The translations under genes and the position numbers were made by a program. Below, piece by piece: positions 12,101 through 23,530 of a stretch of DNA of 64,000 nt. The notes below the pieces were generated by a model that did not search any database, had not been told where the DNA came from, and worked only from the letters and a program-made list of their open reading frames with translations. Location of the stretch: positions 5,022,001-5,086,000 of the forward strand of contig NC_049561.1 in NCBI RefSeq assembly GCF_013368755.1, read 5' to 3'. How positions within the stretch are numbered: position 1 is the first letter of the stretch; each line of letters begins with the position of its first letter. The stretch is from Talaromyces rugulosus. Lineage: Eukaryota; Ascomycota; Eurotiomycetes; Eurotiales; Trichocomaceae.

Positions 12101-15100
12101 TCGACGGAGAAGATCTTTCACCATGGCCAAATGACCCCCCCGAGCGGCCAAATGTAGCAAATTAAATCCATCGTGATTGGCAGCTTTTGGGTCCAGTCCC
12201 ATGTTCAGAAGTTGCACCACAATGTCAAAATGGCCTCTTTCCGCGGCGAGATGAATCGGCTGGTCTCCTTGATTATTTGTCGCTGTCACATCGGGTTTAC
12301 ACTTAATAAGTTCCATGAAAACAGCCATGTTACCCTGTATCGCTGCAATGTGCAGGGGCGAGAGTCCATCGTGATCCACACCCCACGGTGTGATTTTTGG
12401 TGCGAGTTCAGCGACCACCCGTGCATGTCCTGCAGCAACGGCGTGATACAGCAGCGTTTGACCATCTTCATTGATACAATTAATTTCGACATCATAGGTC
12501 TGTAGTAGGCCAATCATCTGGAGGTCACCTGCCTCGGCTGACAGGTGAAGCAATGTCGTCCCAGTCTCCGCAGGTAGCGGAGGAGTGCCAACCTCCAACA
12601 AGCGTTTTAGAATGTGCAGTTGACCCCCCCTTACTGACTGTCGATACACTGATGCATTATAGTTGAGAAATGTTCGTGCATCCGGTAAGAGTTCTAGAAA
12701 GGTATTGATAACTCCTAGGTGCCCGCAAAATGCTGCCGTCTCAAGGCAGTTCAAAGCATATGAATGAGGGTCTTCGGTCTTCTCTATCAGCTCTTTGAGC
12801 AATGGCAAATCGCCCATCCGAGCTGCAAGAGAAATCGCCCTTTTTGATGGACTCAGAGAATGCAGTAACTCGCGAGCAACATCAAGATGGCCAAAATGCA
12901 ACGCCATCTCCAGAGCCTCGGTCCGCTCTTCAGAGGAAATAGACTTGTCCCCACTCTGTAGCAAGAGTTGTTGAACAACCTCTAGTAGTCCATGTTGCGC
13001 AGAAAGAGCGATCGGTGTCATCGGTAAGTCATTTATCTCAGGCGTTGATTGCCCCGCACGCCGCCATTGCGCCCACTGTGTTCGAGGTTTCTCCAAAGCA
13101 AAAAAGTCCAGTATATCTTGAACAAGAGACTTGCGGTCTTGGTGTGCAGTATAGTGAGAGGGCCAGTGCATCACCGCATAGCTTGTGAAATCTAGGTCGT
13201 TTGAACGCAAAAAGGTTTTGTAGCCTGTTGCTGGAGGGCCACTGTCTAAATCGAATAGCCTCAGGTATGTGAGACAGCGACGAGCCAAATCCCCATGGGT
13301 GAGAATTCCATCAGCCGGAGAGATCGTCCCTTGGTTTATCTGCATAGTCATCTGGTCTTGAATATAAGTTGTTACAGACTGATGCGAGAATTTTGCTGTC
13401 TCGTCACGAAGATCAACCAACACACCTAAAGCGCGTGTTAGATCACCCCCTAGATCTAGTGGTAGAGAGTGCACAACATCCTCCCTGTCTTTTATTTCTA
13501 GGCCGAGATTTATAACAATGGCTAGATCGTGTAGTTTCAATGGCCGGAAGCTAAGGGACATCAGTGACAATGCTGTCCGTACCCAAGGATCTAGTTTCTC
13601 TAGCGGACCAAGAAGTTGGGCGTACAGATCCGGGAGTGGCTTCTCTAGAATAGAAAGATTGCTCTGCGCAGAGAGAGAAGTAAGTGGTCTTGCGCATTGG
13701 CAAAGTGCCTTCAACCTGATGTTGACTTCTATTGGCGAATTGCAATGCTTTAACCCATCGATGATATTTCGCTCGAGCTCAGCAAGCCCGTGATTCTGCC
13801 TGATGACCTCTTGCGTCGTACTTGTAATTGCACTACCAATATCGCCCTCTTTCCACGCCGGTAAACTCAAATTGATGGTAGATACGCTCCAAGAGTCCAT
13901 CGAAACCAAGGCTGATTGGCCAGTGGTGAGAATCTTGATTTGTACATCTGAGGCGTCTCCCATCTTCAAAAGAGCCTCCAAACGAGGCACCAGCCCGTCT
14001 GTGCATTTGTCAATATCATCAATGATAAAGAATACTCGCGAAAGCCATCGAGACGAACATAACAGTCGGAGAAGTATCCAAAGCTCGTTGATTGTAATGT
14101 GGTGGAATTGTTGTATCCATACTGAAATATCTTGAATTGCATTCCACGTGGCAGGAATGGTGGATAGAATTTTGAATATGAGCGTTTTCAATAAGCTCGC
14201 TGTTGATCTGTGTAGAATATCGAGGTTCCCAAAAGAGAAATAGACTACAACGCCTGTATCCCCAGCACTGGCAAGAGCCATTGATATACCCTGGGCAATC
14301 GTTGTTTTCCCAACGCCGTTTGTTCCATAGAGACACAAGATGCTCGATTCCTTATTATTTTTCCATGCCGAGTAGGCTTCATCAGACAACAGCTGACGCA
14401 ATGCATTAGATGGCGATGAACTGGAAAGACCATGTTGGAAATGTGACAGAGAGAATCTCGAAAGTGCCGAGTGATACGCATCGTTTAGCGTCGGCCCTAA
14501 AAGAATGATTTAAGGTTAGCATAGTGTCGATTCGGTCCACACAGGAAGTTTTTATATTACCAGCTGAAGCAGATGCAGCTGAGGGTCTCATTTTGTCGGA
14601 TAGCTCTTGCCAAGTATCCAAAACCTCGGAATGTCCCTGTGTGCGGAAAGGCACACTTTCCTGGAAGGTTAATGCTTTGTAGTCCCCGGAAACTTTCAAG
14701 AACGCCCATTCCGTCTCTTGCATTGCTATGGACAACTGGGTTAATGTCACTGGAATACTCCATCCATATATATTGTTCAATCGATGAGCCATATTCACGC
14801 TAAGTTCTTCCCATATTTGCCGCTTGTCATCGGCACGATGCTGCGCAAGCAAACCCTTTGTGCATAGTTAATCAGCTGTTTATCGCAAAAGGCCCTGGGC
14901 TAGCAGAGACTTTTTCAGAATGTGTTCCGTACCACATGAGTTATCCGGTATACAATATCTCGGAACTTTTGATCAAGGTCTGCGATCACCAATGCCTAGC
15001 CACAAGAGTCATTAGCGAGTAATGAGGCAAAGGGATCATAGTGAGGTTACCTGCTTTACAATAAGAAGTCCAATACCGGATCCAATAAGCACTGTATCAT

Positions 15101-15609
15101 ATTTGCTTCTCTTGTCTTGTCAGCATATTCCTGATTGAAATATACGGGTACGGCGCACATTCTTTTCTTCCCTCTCCCTCTGAATAGTCGCTAGCAACTC
15201 TCTCGCTTGTGAGTGCAGGCCGCGGCCTGTCAACAATGTGTCGACGACAGCGTTTGCGATCGGGCAAAAACTGAGAATGTTTGCATGAGGATAATCTGTC
15301 TGCAGAACATCCTCGAGCCATGAAACGTTTTTTCCAGTGACTTTATCTGGCGTAGGTTCTATCCCATCGAGGTCGTGAACAACCACAATACTAGGATTCA
15401 CGATCAGAGGGGAATTAAAGATGCCATGGAGGATACAACTTGCTCTGGCGTAAAGTGTGAAAAGCGATTTCCCTTTTGCCTTCGTACCCAGTATTTGTTG
15501 AAAGACCCGGGGGTGGTATCCATTGCCTCGTCCGCTGGTTCAACTGATGGAAATATCGATGGGTGCCTTCAGTCGGCTTCGTTATTTGTACTAGATAAAT
15601 ATCACTCAA
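9166..15609 (-). CDS. giant NLR-type protein: hydrolase-like, NACHT, ankyrin repeats, SPRY
   Basis: Nine exons rebuilt on the minus strand (15609-15488, 15444-15159, 15110-15051, 14995-14933, 14855-14561, 14496-9865, 9805-9688, 9619-9399, 9329-9166) close in phase and give about 1986 residues. Order: (1) residues about 45-250, an alpha/beta-hydrolase-like domain with VVVHDLDG and, at the nucleophile elbow, IGSGIGLLIVKQ in place of Gly-His-Ser-x-Gly-Gly, so probably inactive; (2) NACHT NTPase with Walker A GTNGVGKTT near residue 333 and Walker B FFIIDDIDK near 430; (3) a long ankyrin array, residues about 780-1770, interrupted by a Glu/Asp-rich linker; (4) a C-terminal SPRY domain spread over the last four exons, with WGYHADDG, GDVVGCGVDF and FYPVLGFG. 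This is the plan of fungal NLR proteins, which sense non-self or altered self and can trigger cell death. The small 5' exons, particularly the first (43-nt intron), are the least certain. The gene shares an 867-bp divergent promoter with the ankyrin/S8 gene. Confidence 0.85.
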
Positions 15610-16476
15610 CTATGTCGAAATGAGGCCGGCAGAGCAGCCATGAGTGTAAAGTAGCTTATCCGGCTTACCGAGATGCCTGCAGATCCCCCCGGCGGGTTGA
15701 GTTGATATACGTATCACAAAGAAAGCAATTACCCCTCATGCTCGCAATATATACTCAATTAGGAAGTAGTATCCTGTCTAGGTTATGCTTATAAGCTTGA
15801 CGTCCTATCTCCAGGGATAGAGGACCTCAAGCGGTTTATTTTGAATCAATATAACCTCTATCCTATATCCTATTTACTCTATACTGCCTCGACTCCTAGT
15901 AGGAACCCCCTCGGAGCCTAGTAGGTTCCAACACCCTCATATAAAGTCCTTCCAGTCACCACCGGCTTTACAATGAGCATGGTGGGGGTATGTGAGAATC
16001 CCTGCCCGTAGGTTACTGCTGACACGCTCTCGACTACCTGAATTCACAAAAGTGGCCAGTAAGAGACTATGTGACACTGTGTCTCGTTGAATGAGCGCCG
16101 CCTTGGGTGACAGGCTTGCTATAAATTACACGTCGGACGACCTACGTCCGCAAAAAGAGCCAACCGGATATCTGAGGAATCCGGAGATATGAACCACGGA
16201 GATGTGATAGGGCAAGGATGAGGTGCATAATCACACTGAAATGCAGGATATTTATCTTGGCAGTTCTTTCATGATCAAACAACAGCGCCAGTCAAGTCCG
16301 AGGGTGTCTCGTAGAAGCTATTGGAAAGCCGCGTCTTTCAGGCTGTGTTTCTTTTAACCTATACCTCTTGACCCATTCACATCACCCTGGGAGGTTATAT
16401 ATGTAATTTTTCACAACATCCGAAAAAGAAAAAAAAGGACAAAAGGAAACATAGCGAGCCATAAACGCGTTCCGCC
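15610..16476. promoter_or_regulatory. divergent promoter region between NLR and ankyrin/S8 genes
   Basis: This 867-bp interval separates the two divergent start codons and contains no gene. It holds CCTAGTAGG at 15895-15903 and again at 15917-15925 (22 bp start to start, about two helical turns), and an imperfect hairpin at 15802-15824 (TCCTATC pairing with GATAGAGGA, one-base bulge). These could coordinate expression of both genes; this is inference. Confidence 0.4.
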
Positions 16477-19400
16477 ATGGTGCACTCAGCGGATTCCAAG
16501 CTTCGACCTGTTCCGGATGGACGTCCGCACACATCAGACAAGGGTACGGGAGCCAAAGAGAACGGGAAAGTAAATGGTCGATCTGAAAAAAGACATCAAC
16601 AGCATCTGGATGGCATCAGAAGCACGCGACAGGCTGAGGAAGATGACCCAAATGTAGAGGGAGAGGAAGAGGAAGAGGAGGAAGAGGCAGGCAAGGATAA
16701 CCAGGCGGATGACGAGCAACAGAAACACATGTATATTACTGCACAACACACGAAGATCTTTGAGCAGTACTACCGTCTTAAAATCTTTACAAACAGACCT
16801 CTAAAAGACTGTTTTCCGACCTCAACAGATTTTGATGATTTTGTCAGCACTTATGACTCCGTTTTCAATGCTTCCGGCGACAACCAACAAACTCTGCTTC
16901 ACCAACTTGCGGCGAAGCCCAAAGGACGCCTTCTTGTTGCTTGGCTGGTAGACAGGTATCCAGAGCTCCCTTTGAAAGAAAACGCTGAAGGTAACACGGC
17001 CTTGTATGTTGCAGCGGCGTCAAACAAGAAATGGTTTATCAAAACTATACTTGAAACTAGTCCCCTTAGGCTCTCTGCTCTAGGGAAGCCAGGAAAGAAT
17101 GGAACTCCACTACATAAACTCTTCGTCCAGTCAACAATCCCTGAGGTTAATGTTCTTCACAAGGCCTTGAAGGCTGAACTAGACCCCCAACAACAGAATT
17201 ATAATCTCGTCAAGGAAATATTTCGCCGTAAGGACAAAGAGGGATTGTTGCCATTGCATGTGGCAATAAATACAACCGCAAGATACAACGGCCAAGACCA
17301 AGATGATATCAAAAAGCTCACCAATCTAGTGAACTTGATTTTGCGTCACGATCCAACCGTCCTCAATGAAGTCGACGGTCAGGGTAAAACCCCGTTGCAC
17401 CACGCTATCAGCTCTATTAGTAAAGCCGACTACAACAAACTGCCGCCCAATATCGAACATCTCATCTCCTGGGTTCGTGAGGTTATTTACATTTGTCCAG
17501 GAGCGTTCTTTCAGTGCGCCAGCGACGGTAGGCTTCCCTATCTTTTTCTAGAAACCGCAAAGGAAAAGCCGGCCTGCCAAGAGCTAGTTGAGGAGATGAA
17601 ACGGCTTTACATACGGGAGTCTTTTAGCTACAAAGATGTCTTCTATTCCGAATGGGACGACAAAGAAAAAGTTGTTAAGTTGCTATCAGACGCGGAAAAG
17701 AGTGTCTATTTTGATTTATCCACCATATCCGAAAAAAACCTGTCATATGCCTACTTCCAGGACCTAACCAAACATATCCGATTTGAAACGATCCTGCATC
17801 ATGTGGACCTGCCAGACCTCACAGTCACCGGTGGGGAGAACCTTTTCAGTGAAGAGCCAGAGAAAAGCCGTTTTCAAGCCATCCAAACTCTAATTGGGCC
17901 TGTCGACTTTCTTAAAATCTTCGGGTGGTTGCGAACAAATGGTGTCAAAAGAATCATTGAGGTCCATGTAACAGACTCTCTTAGTGCCTACCATTGTGAC
18001 GAGGCCATTGAAATGGCCCTTGAGGGGTTTGAAATCGAGAAGCTAGATTGGGAACGTGATGATATTTGCAGTGATGTTTTTTTCAACGCCACCCCAGATG
18101 TACGGGAGCTCCATCTTTACTCCAGCGGCAATACGAGATTTTGAGAGGTTGGTCTGGAAAGGAAGGTTTGGGTAGATTAAAGCATGTGAGTGATCCTATG
18201 GCAAAAGTTTTGACTTCCCTCCCTACATACCTTGCTCTTACTTGAGTATATACATATGTGCGGATGTAAACCGTGTTTCATTGACTTTTTTGTTACTGAC
18301 CGGACACGAACAGTTGAGAAAAGTGGATTTAACAGTCCGATGGGTAAGGAAATTCCGAGTGCAACTAACACCCACTTCTTTTAAAACTTGCTAAGGAGAT
18401 AATAGGGTACTATTTCTGAAGGCAAAATCAGGAGTTTTGTAGAACAGTTCAAACAGAACCTGCAGAGTCACAGACACGAGATCGAGGTTGTTGATAGGAC
18501 AATGAAAACCCGCGTCTCTAGTCCGCAGGGCACACCAGCTGAGAACATGACGACGGCTGGCAGGTAATCTCCCTATGCTTGAATCTGGACCAAAGTACCT
18601 TTTTGAGTCTGATGTTTTGTTTCATCCTTAGCAACCACCCATGGCTGTACTATATGGATGAATTTGCTGTGGCCCTCAAAAACAATCACTGGCACTTCCA
18701 AGGCCAGGTACCGGAGGTGAAAGTAGCCATCATCGATGACGGAATCGATTCCTCCCTCTCCAGCATACGGGAAAATATCGTCACTGGAACCACCTTTCAT
18801 TGCAAGCCTAGCCGGTCAGATCGCCCAGTTGACTACTGGACGTCACCGGGGGGACACGGAACGGAAATGGCAAAAATGGTCTGTCGAATCTGTCCTACAG
18901 CGCGATTGTACAGCATCCGTCTAGGCGAAGGGCATGGTGAAAATGGGAAACGTCAAATAAAAATTGATACTGCAATCAAGGTAGGGAAATAGCCCACTCG
19001 ATTATATTTTCTCCTACAAATGTAAACTGCTAATACATACATAATTTCAGGCCGTAAAGTGGGCTACGAACGCTGGTGTCAACATTATTTCTATGAGCTG
19101 GAGCATTAATCGAAGCAACATCGACCAAGGAAAAGTCGAAGAGTTTCAGCAGTGCATTAGGAACGCATATGACAGGGGAATCACTATGTTTTGTGCCGCG
19201 AGCGATCTTGGTAATGTCAGCAGATCTTCACAAGACATTGATATTCCCGCCGGCTTTACGGACCCTTTGAGAATCGGAACGGCGACAGTTGAAGGTGAAA
19301 TGTCATCAGTTACAGGCCAACAGACATTAGACTTTTATCTCCCAGGCCAAGGAATTTCACTAGGCCAAGGTGGACCTTCTGAGCAACTTGGATCTGGTAG

Positions 19401-19668
19401 CTCACTAGCCACGGCTGTGGCGGCCGGTTTGGCGGCATTGATACAATACTGTATGGGTATTGTAGCTCTCGAGAAGAACCAGCAGCCTAGTTTTAAGTCA
19501 GATGATATGAAACACGCTTTCAGAATTATGGGCACTAGAAAGCCGAACATCCCGGAGGTTGACTCACTGTTTGGCGGCGCAAATTTGCTGGACACACCTA
19601 CAGAAATGATGAAGCGTTACCGATTCATTGCAGACAAGCTGCGGCAACAACCAGGATTTCCAAGATAG
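16477..19668 (+). CDS. ankyrin-repeat / subtilisin-like (S8) serine protease, with a frameshift
   Basis: Exons: 16477-18185 (with a -1 frameshift near 18130-18138), 18314-18343, 18406-18563, 18632-18980 and 19051-19668, about 950 residues if the frame were intact. The N-terminus is basic, then a Glu-rich tract (residues about 62-71). Ankyrin-like repeats follow (TLLHQLAAK, NTALYVAAAS, GTPLHKLF, KTPLHHAIS). The C-terminal third is a peptidase S8 domain with its triad visible: Asp in AIIDDGID, His in GGHGTEMA, Ser in GSGSSLATAVAAG. No signal peptide is seen, so it should be intracellular. The first frame stops at TGA 18142-18144, but the +2 frame continues as ILRGWSGKEGLGRLKH up to a GTGAGT donor at 18186, exactly where the family sequence should continue. 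A lost base (real or an assembly error) is the simplest reading. S8 domains are known effectors in fungal NLR proteins, and this gene is divergent from an NLR. Confidence 0.8.
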
Positions 19669-20475
19669 GGGTGTTCTACGGCCGATTTTAAATGGTTTAA
19701 TGGTAGTCTGAGATTGATCTTCTATATGTTGGGGTTCGTATTAATATGCTGAAATAATATAACAAAATGTTTCTCTCATAGTGAGAACCTCCCTACAATG
19801 GGTCTTGACATCGATTACTGTCTCAAACTACCAAATAGTCATCCACTTTATTATATTCTCTCACTTTCCGATTAGGGTCAAGGGTGTGATTGTTGTTAGT
19901 GGGTTGAAGCAATAGCATGGTCATCAGATTATTGTCGAAGCCATCAAGGAATTTATTGACAATGGGGGAAATTGAACTTTGAAAGAAATATGCAGATATT
20001 TTATTGAGCAGCAATTAAGTACACCCTGTTACAGCCAAAAGCTTCTAAATACCGGCCTGAAAATCTTGATATTAATGTCGTAGAAGGTTTCCTTGGTTGG
20101 TAGCTTGAGACTCATAATTATGCGCACCAGTCGCGATTCAGACTCGATCGAGCTATGTGGTTCAAATTTTTCGTTTATCCTGTCTAGTTATTTCCTTTTT
20201 GGGGAAACGGTTTGGCTTCATGTTTGTCCTGAGTTAGGGTGTGTCGGCACAACCGAAATAATGTCACATAACAGCTTCCCCAAAGGCCTGGGAGCGACCG
20301 CTTGGAAACACATAAAATTTGATTTCTGTATCTTAATTTCTTCTCCCTTCATAGAATTAATCTCATGAAAGTTTATACCCTAGCTAACGTGCCTGTGTAA
20401 CTTAACCATATTTCAAATTGCACCCCAGGGATAAATACTTACATGTACCAATTGACCCAGAATAAAATAGTCTAA
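19669..20475. other. intergenic region between convergent genes
   Basis: This 807-bp A+T-rich spacer lies between the 3' ends of the S8 gene and the MFS gene. No ORF in it has coding character. It presumably holds both 3' untranslated regions. Confidence 0.5.
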
Positions 20476-22608
20476 TTAGTGTGCAAACCTAAAATCCAAC
20501 CTGTTGCTACCCTGATCCTTCGTATTCTTAATGTAGTAGTTACGTTCTTCCTCAGTCATTGAATCCCAGACACGATCGCGCCTCTTGTTTTGATAAACAT
20601 AGTAAGCTTTTGCGCCGAGGAATATGAAAATGACGACAATGTTTATAATTAGGAGATTGGTATTTCCGCGATGATACTTGGGTTTGTCGTCTTCTCGATA
20701 GATGAAAAAGGCGCCGATGTCCCCGACTTGGACAGACATCTATAGGAAATTTATAAGTCTATCTCAGATGCGGTAAAAAAGAGGAGTCGAGTTACTTACG
20801 TTGTATAACGCAGCAGATACAGATCGTGCACCAACACTGTTCGAGTTTCTAGAAGTCCATCCAACGACAATTGCTATGACGATGGCCTGTTAGTATCTTC
20901 CAAGCTTAATCATTATACAGGGGGGTTACTAACCATGACAATAGGGATAACTGAGAATTACTGTGACTAATGCATACGTCCCCCATGCATCGTCAATCAC
21001 ATTTGGCCAGAAACGCAAAGCGATGATACAAGGCAAGGTCCAGATGGGTTGAAGCATAGAAACCAACGTTCTCTCATTGAGCCATCCAGACAGCTGGGTG
21101 AGTGCAAGTAGGGTACCGATATGGAAGACACTAGCTGGAATGGCGAGTAGGTTTGTAGTGAACTTGCTGAATCCCACGGAACGCAATGTCAACGTGATAT
21201 ACGTGTTTGGCGGGGACTGCGGAATATAAGCCATGAACCCGATCAAGTAAATTGGCCACAGATGGTAGTCCGTTGCTGCATTCCATAAACGTCGTGGAGT
21301 AATAGCTTGACGATTGTGCATATCTCCTTTTGAGGGATCATCACGCAAGACTCGGTTCACAGCAACGGAAACCTCGCGATCACTGAACCACCCATTAGGT
21401 CTAAACCAAGTTTTAGTCTGAACGACCGAGGCCGGCATCATGAAGAAAGATCCTAGTCCAATAGAGAGGGTTATAAGTCCTTCGATGAGGAAAAGCCATC
21501 GCCAACCAGCCCAACCATTGACGCCACTGAGATGGAAAATGGCAAAGGCAAGAAGCGACGTAACGATCGAAGTAACGGACAAACTGGTCCAGAAAAAGCT
21601 ATGTCTCCAAGTCAATAGGAATGAAATGTTGGCATATTTTGGTAGATATTCACCTTAGGCGGATTGGCAGTTCATCAGAGGTATAAAAGTAAGATAGCCA
21701 GAGCACGATATCTGGGATAAAACCGCCCTGCAAACGTAGTTGGTTGGAAAGGCTGTAAGGGAACTTCAGTCGGGAGATGATTACTGACTTCAAGAATACC
21801 AAGTAAGGAGCGTGTAACCAGAAATGATCTCCGATCAGTCAAGGCACACTGCGAAATGGCTACTATTGACCATAGAACAATCTGGGTTGGGATCCATCGA
21901 TCGGGTCCGATCTTTTTCGATACCAGCTGTGAGGGAAGCTCAGCCAGCAAGAAAGATAGGCGAAAGACCGTGTTGCCCCAGTTATAGTCTAGATAAAGGC
22001 ATAATCAGTACTCCATTAAGTTCCCTCAATCGCGCGTTGTTATGTACAATAACTTTGAACAAAATTTCAAGAACAATGAAAGTCCATACGTGCAACTCAC
22101 CATTCGTATTCAGCCCAAGATCGTCCAAAAATGTATCAGATACGGCCTGAGTAAGATTACCCCGGTCCACTTGGAGACCAAAAAACATAACACACTACAA
22201 GGATGCCATTAAAAAAAGAAGTTTAAAAAGCAGGGCGACATGGAATTTTCCTACCGCCCACAAACATATCCTCCAGTCTAGTCGTCGAATCAATCTTTTT
22301 TCCTCCTCTTTTGACCACGTCAGAGTCGGATCAAACACATGCCGACACTCATATTGAGACTTTTCATATGCCTGCCGCCAGTATTCAGAGACCTCTGGGT
22401 CAAGAAACGGGTTCTTCTCATCGCCTCCGTCGGTGGAAGACGCTGCTGACGGTTGGATGACTTTCTGTTCGTCAGGGACTTGCTTGCTTGTGATTTCCGA
22501 GTTAGCCTTAGACATATTGGAGCTTGTATCACTCTGTTCGGGACCGAGAAGAGGCGTTGTCTCTGCGTATGCAGATGTATCTGTACTGGTCCTGGTCGAA
22601 GAACCCAT
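20476..22608 (-). CDS. MFS permease of the Dal5/allantoate (anion:cation symporter) family
   Basis: Plasma-membrane secondary transporter, probably for a small organic anion such as a vitamin, ureide or carboxylate. Seven exons (22608-22255, 22194-22101, 21988-21789, 21727-21654, 21598-20934, 20873-20800, 20739-20476) close in phase and give 574 residues, typical for the family. The soluble N-terminus is Ser/Thr-rich. Family landmarks are [10 protein letters not shown] before the first membrane helix, [12 protein letters not shown] and [16 protein letters not shown] on the N-half helices, [13 protein letters not shown] at helix 6, and [12 protein letters not shown] and [13 protein letters not shown] near the C-terminus, all hallmarks of Dal5-like carriers. 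It lies 0.9 kb downstream of the flavin hydroxylase on the same strand, so it may import that pathway's substrate. The exact substrate cannot be read from sequence. Confidence 0.9.
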
Positions 22609-23530
22609 GTCGGCACCAGCGCCCTTTTTATATTCGTGGCTGGTGTGTTTAACGACACTTTGATAAAATTATTCCGAGAAATTTTAATATCCCAGTTAAC
22701 TTGGCATGGTGGTCTGGGCTGGTGTTATCGTCCAATAAATGTTTGTTGATGGCGGAGTTGAACTGATCAGCTCCCTTAAGAATTGCGTGCTTCGGTGGGT
22801 GGGATGGCGAAGCTTTCTGGCTACCCCTCACCAAAAACGTGCTTGTATTAAAAAGGAAAGAAAAAGAAAAAGAGCCAAGGCTATACGTGGTATCAAAATA
22901 ATCGAGATGGGCGAAAATCCAACAAGAAGGTGGTCTGGCTTTTTTTTTTTCCGTGTGGTGACGGTTTCTATTGATTTCCATATTGCAAATGCTAACCGGG
23001 AAATGATTCTACATGGATTAGGGTTAATAAACCCATTTACCCCGATAGACTGGGCCTGGAAAAGCAAAAAAATAAGCTTAACCTAAAAACGGTCAAAAGT
23101 GTCGCCATCCAGGGTGTCAATTGCATCGTTAACATAAGACGGGCTTAGACCTCGTGCTATGTTTCCGCGGGTTTTTTCCTGTAAATAAGACGAAAAGATA
23201 ACAATGCGCAGTGAAGGAAAATCAGTATGATACAATAAACCATGAGTACATATAGTATATTCTATATACTTAAAGATCTTGGTAATCGACTGTTTTAAAA
23301 AGTGCTGATTTAATTATTACGCACAAAGTAAGTTAACACGTTCTATGTATGTATACATGTATATCAAGTGATATATCGGTTGATAAATGCCACCCAATTT
23401 CCTTTCCAAACTCCACCGGTCGACCCCATATCGATAGTTTGCAATTGTACATGTATAAATCGTTCGTCGAACCGCCAGATAGCATTGAGGCCCGTTACTC
23501 GATCGGATATGGACACAATAAAATTAATTC
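22609..23530. other. intergenic region, MFS promoter
   Basis: This 922-bp interval holds the MFS promoter (right of 22608) and the 3' end of the flavin hydroxylase. It contains short homopurine and poly-T runs (for example at about 22855-22875 and 22940-22951) but no gene I can support. Confidence 0.5.

Noticed and set aside
20244..20256. TCGG-N5-CCGA element
   Set aside because: Spacing differs from the CTCGG-N2-CCGAG sites and it lies in a convergent 3' region, not a promoter.
22538..22547. TCGG-GA-CCGA inside the MFS first exon
   Set aside because: Matches only the inner 8 bases and lies in coding sequence; probably chance.
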